NCBI GenBank assembly: GCA_018903015.1
Contig: JAHIPR010000049.1
Location: 1-8,903 of the forward strand
Reading direction: 5' to 3'
DNA from: a bacterium
GTDB taxonomy: Bacteria; Atribacterota; JS1; SB-45; 34-128
DNA length: 8,903 bases
In this document: positions 6,520 through 8,903 of the stretch, one piece after another
Position numbering within the stretch: the stretch's first letter is position 1
Layout: the number at the start of each line of letters is the position of its first letter
The notes under the pieces: model-generated
Databases searched by the model: none
What the model was told of the DNA's origin: nothing
What the model saw: only the letters and a program-made list of their open reading frames with translations
Translations under genes and position numbers: made by a program

Positions 6520-6538
6520 GTAATATGTAACATATTAC
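6520..6538. repeat. Short perfect inverted repeat
   Basis: Arms GTAATATG (6520-6527) and CATATTAC (6531-6538) around TAA. It is AT-rich and lies between two periodic arrays. The function is unknown; it may be an operator-like site or chance. Confidence 0.4.
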
Positions 6539-6545
6539 ACAACTG

Positions 6546-6577
6546 ACTGGCAGACCGGGAGACCGGTTAACTGGGTA
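6546..6577 (+). repeat. ACYGGNNN octad array (4 x 8 bases)
   Basis: Four 8-base units: ACTGGCAG, ACCGGGAG, ACCGGTTA and ACTGGGTA, followed by ACTAAATT, where the pattern fades. It is richer in GC than the surrounding DNA and abuts the terminator-like hairpin at 6581. Confidence 0.7.
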
Positions 6578-6580
6578 ACT

Positions 6581-6618
6581 AAATTAATTGGACAATTAGT
6601 AAATTGTCCAATTAATTT
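6581..6618 (-). terminator. Hairpin directly after the permease gene
   Basis: A perfect 17-base inverted repeat (6581-6597 and 6602-6618, loop 6598-6601) begins at the base after the TAG stop of the last permease gene. The stem is AT-rich with a GGAC core. On the minus strand it is followed by TTTAGTTACCC, so the T run is short; it may be a weak terminator or an RNA-stabilising hairpin at the end of the importer operon. Confidence 0.5.
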
Positions 6619-7479
6619 CTATCCCTTTACTGACCCGGCTAAAATACCTTTTACGAAATAGCGTTGTAATCCTAAAAAAAGAACTAAAGGAAGGGCCATA
6701 GAGACAAAGGCAGCGGCAGTAAGCAGTTCCCAATCCTGTCCATAAGAACCTACCAAAGCGCTTATACGCACAGTAAGCGGAGCCACATCAGGCGTTCCTC
6801 CTAAATAGACCAGGGCTACTAAAAGATCATTCCAAACCCATAAGAACTGAAAGATAGTAACGGATGCAAGAGCTGGCAAAGATAGCGGTATTACCATCCT
6901 GGTGAATATCTGAAAAGGGGTGGCTCCATCTATTGAAGAAGAATCAAACAATTCGCTCGGCAATCCGGAGATAAAATTATACAATAAATATATTACAAGA
7001 GGGAGACCGTAACCAGTGTGAGCAAACCATATCCCGGGAAAAGTACCGGCTATTCCCAATTTATTAAAAATTCGCAGGACCGGTATCAAAGTCATTTGTA
7101 GAGGAACTACTAACAAACCAACTAAAATTACAAATAAAAATCTTCGCCCGGGGAACTCCATCCAGGCAAAGGCGTAGGCTGCAAAAGAAGCAATTAATAT
7201 TGGAATAATAGTAGCAGGGATAGTAATCAGTAAAGTATTTAAGAAGGCCTTTCCTATACCAATCTTAAGAATGACTTCTTGGTAATTTTCCAGAGTGTAA
7301 CGGGTAAAATTAAAAGGGTGCTCAAAAACAGTCCACCAGCCAGATGCTGCTACATCGGCAGAAGATCGAAAAGAAGTTATCAATAGACCAACACTTGGGA
7401 GTATCCAGATAAAAGCTACTATAATTATTACTAAATGAAGCGGCCCATGTGAAAACATCGAAACTAACTTTTTTATCAT
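6619..7479 (-). CDS. CUT1 sugar ABC transporter permease, MalG/AglG-like
   Basis: A 286-residue inner-membrane protein of about six helices, one of the two channel subunits of a carbohydrate importer. The ATPase-contacting EAA loop is at 176-202 (ELFDSSSIDGATPFQIFTRMVIPL), with the conserved G at 185 and the IPLS-LP ending. The C-terminus, LQRYFVKGILAGSVKG, and the preceding GSYGQDWELLTAAAF segment are close in style to AglG of alpha-glucoside importers, so alpha-glucosides or related disaccharides are the best guess for the substrate. The ATG at 7479 overlaps the stop of the upstream permease gene by 4 bases (ATGA), and GGAG stands 8 bases before it, so translation is coupled. No ATPase gene follows; a shared MsmX/MsmK-type ATPase encoded elsewhere is likely. 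Confidence 0.93.
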   Translation of the reverse strand: MIKKLVSMFSHGPLHLVIIIVAFIWILPSVGLLITSFRSSADVAASGWWTVFEHPFNFTRYTLENYQEVILKIGIGKAFLNTLLITIPATIIPILIASFAAYAFAWMEFPGRRFLFVILVGLLVVPLQMTLIPVLRIFNKLGIAGTFPGIWFAHTGYGLPLVIYLLYNFISGLPSELFDSSSIDGATPFQIFTRMVIPLSLPALASVTIFQFLWVWNDLLVALVYLGGTPDVAPLTVRISALVGSYGQDWELLTAAAFVSMALPLVLFLGLQRYFVKGILAGSVKG

Positions 7480-8348
7480 CTTATAGCCTCCTGCTCCCTG
7501 AACCGCTGAATATTGATAATTATCATAGGAATAATAAGCATTAATAATATAACTGCAATTGCACTCGCCCGGCCATAATTTCTAAAAATAAACATCTCTT
7601 TATACATCCGGTTGGCAACAACCTCGGTATTATAATTTCCATTGGTCATCACATAGACAATATCAAATACTTTAAGAACATTAATAGTCATAGTGGTAGC
7701 TACTACTGCAAGGGTAGGTTTCATCAAAGGCAAAATAACTTTCCAGAATATTTTAAATTCGGTGGCACCATCTACCCGAGCTGCTTCCAGTAGTTCGCGG
7801 GGTATACCTTTATAACTCGCGGATAATATCACCATACAAAATCCGGTCCATATCCATACCCCTACCATAATTAAACAAAAATTATTAAGCCAGGGTCTAA
7901 TAATCAACCAAGGTAAAGGGTCTAAATTAAAAAATGAACAAATCGCATTAAGAATACCAGTTTGAGCAGCTGAAACCGGCCTATAAGCATAAACAAATTT
8001 CCAAATTACTCCCGCACCCACGAAGGAAATAGCCATGGGCATAAATATTATTGATTTCACAATCGATTCATATTTAACTCGATCTGCCAATACTGCTATA
8101 ATTAACCCTAAAGATACCGTCAGGGGAACAAATAGTATTACCCATAGGGCATTATTTCGAAAAGAATTAAGCATAATCTCATTGCTAAAGCAATAGAGAA
8201 AATTTTTAATACCCATAAATATCTCCGAATTATAATTATAAAAGGAAATATACACCGTATTAACTGAAGGATATACTAAAAAAAAGAATAAGAGAAATAC
8301 TGCCGGGGATATATACAACCATGGGGTAATTTTTTTTGTATGTATCAC
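7476..8348 (-). CDS. CUT1 sugar ABC transporter permease, MalF/AglF-like
   Basis: A 290-residue membrane protein, the partner of the next permease. It opens with a short cytoplasmic start and a first helix (about 11-30), followed by the binding-protein-dependent permease fold. The EAA loop is at 185-211 (ELLEAARVDGATEFKIFWKV then ILPLMKP) with the conserved GA at 194-195. The segments NVLKVFDIVYVMTNGNYNTEV (223-243), NRMYKEMF and the last residues RFREQEAIR are hallmarks of the AglF group, which favours an alpha-glucoside type substrate. The length is that of AglF-like proteins and lacks the large periplasmic loop of E. coli MalF. The start is GTG at 8348, with AAGGA about 9 bases upstream; no better start is near. 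A 207-base gap with a hairpin-rich repeat separates it from the binding-protein gene. Confidence 0.93.
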   Translation of the reverse strand: MIHTKKITPWLYISPAVFLLFFFLVYPSVNTVYISFYNYNSEIFMGIKNFLYCFSNEIMLNSFRNNALWVILFVPLTVSLGLIIAVLADRVKYESIVKSIIFMPMAISFVGAGVIWKFVYAYRPVSAAQTGILNAICSFFNLDPLPWLIIRPWLNNFCLIMVGVWIWTGFCMVILSASYKGIPRELLEAARVDGATEFKIFWKVILPLMKPTLAVVATTMTINVLKVFDIVYVMTNGNYNTEVVANRMYKEMFIFRNYGRASAIAVILLMLIIPMIIINIQRFREQEAIR

Positions 8349-8407
8349 AAACTTCTTTCCTTTCTAAATATCAATATAAAAAATATTTTACTGTAATCAT
8401 CAGATTT

Positions 8408-8543
8408 TGTCATTGGAGGAGCAACGCAAGCCTGCCCCCCATTTTCATGAGGGCAGGCCCAGCGAAAGCAGGGGAAGCAATCTCAATCCGAGATTGCCAC
8501 GGGGAGCACTCAATATTACTTGAGTGCTCCCCTCGCAATGACA
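8408..8543. repeat. MITE-like or REP-like element with three hairpins
   Basis: The element is bounded by perfect 8-base inverted ends, TGTCATTG (8408-8415) and CAATGACA (8536-8543). Inside are three separate hairpins: GCCTGCCC/GGGCAGGC (8430-8437, 8451-8458), GCAATCTC/GAGATTGC (8477-8484, 8490-8497, loop AATCC) and a perfect 13-base stem (8501-8513, 8520-8532, loop TATTAC). It encodes nothing and is far richer in GC than its flanks. Elements with a CAATGAC end and a central GCAATCTC hairpin are common dispersed repeats in many uncultured bacterial genomes (general knowledge). It lies between the binding-protein gene and the first permease gene, the same place where the E. coli malE-malF gap carries REP hairpins, and could lower permease expression relative to the binding protein. 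Confidence 0.8.
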
Positions 8544-8555
8544 GATCTAATCCTG

Positions 8556-8903
8556 CTATTTCCGATAAGCATCCAAAGCAGTAGTTTCAATAGTCATTAA
8601 TACTTTTATTAATGGTATACCACTTACATAATCTAATATTCCGGTCCAGAAAGAGCCGGCGCCAACTGCTGATGGCATTAAATCAGAACCATCAAAACGA
8701 AATGTTGAAGCTTCACTCAAGATTTTAGCAGCTTTACGGGTCAAATCATCAGGATAGGCAGAAGGATTTATTCGTTTGTTAGCAGAGAGTTTCCCTAATT
8801 CACCAACCCATATTTCCTGAGCCTCAGGAGAAACAATATATTCCATAAAGGCTCTGGCTTCAGGAGTATCATTGAACATAGCGAATAAATCAGCCGCTCC
8901 TAA
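8556..8903 (-). CDS. Sugar ABC transporter substrate-binding protein, C-terminal part (runs off right edge)
   Basis: The last 115 residues of an extracellular solute-binding protein. The frame is open to the right edge (LGAADLFAMFNDTPEARAFM...), so the Met at 8879 is internal and not a start. Typical for the family are the segment MFNDTPEARAFMEYIVSPEAQEIW, in which the C-lobe helices of sugar-binding proteins close the fold, the PDDLTRKAAKIL segment and the downstream SDLMPSAVGAGSFWTGILDYVSG. This matches the AglE-like group and agrees with the two AglF/AglG-like permeases that follow. It captures the sugar outside the membrane and delivers it to the permeases. The gene's start, signal peptide and promoter lie outside the window. 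The stop is followed by the hairpin-rich repeat. Confidence 0.9.
   Translation of the reverse strand, partial: LGAADLFAMFNDTPEARAFMEYIVSPEAQEIWVGELGKLSANKRINPSAYPDDLTRKAAKILSEASTFRFDGSDLMPSAVGAGSFWTGILDYVSGIPLIKVLMTIETTALDAYRK

Noticed and set aside
8336..8584. Plus-strand 82-codon open frame
   Set aside because: It is a translation of the hairpin-rich repeat, with no ribosome site and no protein-like composition.
8556..8879. Complete small gene starting at ATG 8879
   Set aside because: The frame continues without a stop to the window edge with family-typical residues, so it is the 3' end of a longer binding-protein gene.

Overview
The window is AT-rich and all its intact genes lie on the minus strand. 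Non-ATG starts (GTG, TTG) occur, Shine-Dalgarno sites are clear, and the gaps between genes are crowded with short palindromes and short-period arrays. Nothing here fixes the taxon. The gene families and the style of the intergenic repeats fit an uncultured low-GC anaerobic bacterium of the Atribacterota or Firmicutes type, but that is a guess, not a result.

Right part (8903 down to 6619, read leftward): the end of a sugar-binding lipoprotein-type gene is followed by a 207-base gap holding a hairpin-rich repeat, then by two overlapping CUT1 permease genes. Together they form a carbohydrate ABC importer most like the alpha-glucoside (AglE/AglF/AglG) group. No ATPase gene follows, so the ATP-binding subunit must lie outside the window or be shared. 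A perfect 17-bp hairpin directly after the last permease stop probably ends the unit.

Middle part (6618 to 4904): a gap with three different short-period arrays in a row precedes an HD-domain dNTPase (Dgt-like) gene. Directly behind it lies the wreck of a macro-domain (ADP-ribose/O-acetyl-ADP-ribose hydrolase) gene, with its N-terminus and centre deleted and its two remaining pieces in different frames.

Left part (4765 to 1): genes for the cell envelope. They are an M23 endopeptidase of the MepM/Csd3 type with one membrane anchor, an exported TPR-repeat protein, a GT4 glycosyltransferase resembling diacylglycerol glucosyltransferases, and, overlapping the glycosyltransferase 3' end, the start of an exported SYLF (Ysc84) lipid-binding protein that runs off the left edge.

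The oddest signals are outside the genes. Three arrays built from exactly four 7-base AGCGNNN units occur in three places, two of them facing each other around a 450-base block of stacked palindromes. Other 7- and 8-base periodic arrays of different sequence occupy other gaps. No tRNA, rRNA, CRISPR array or intact insertion sequence was found.
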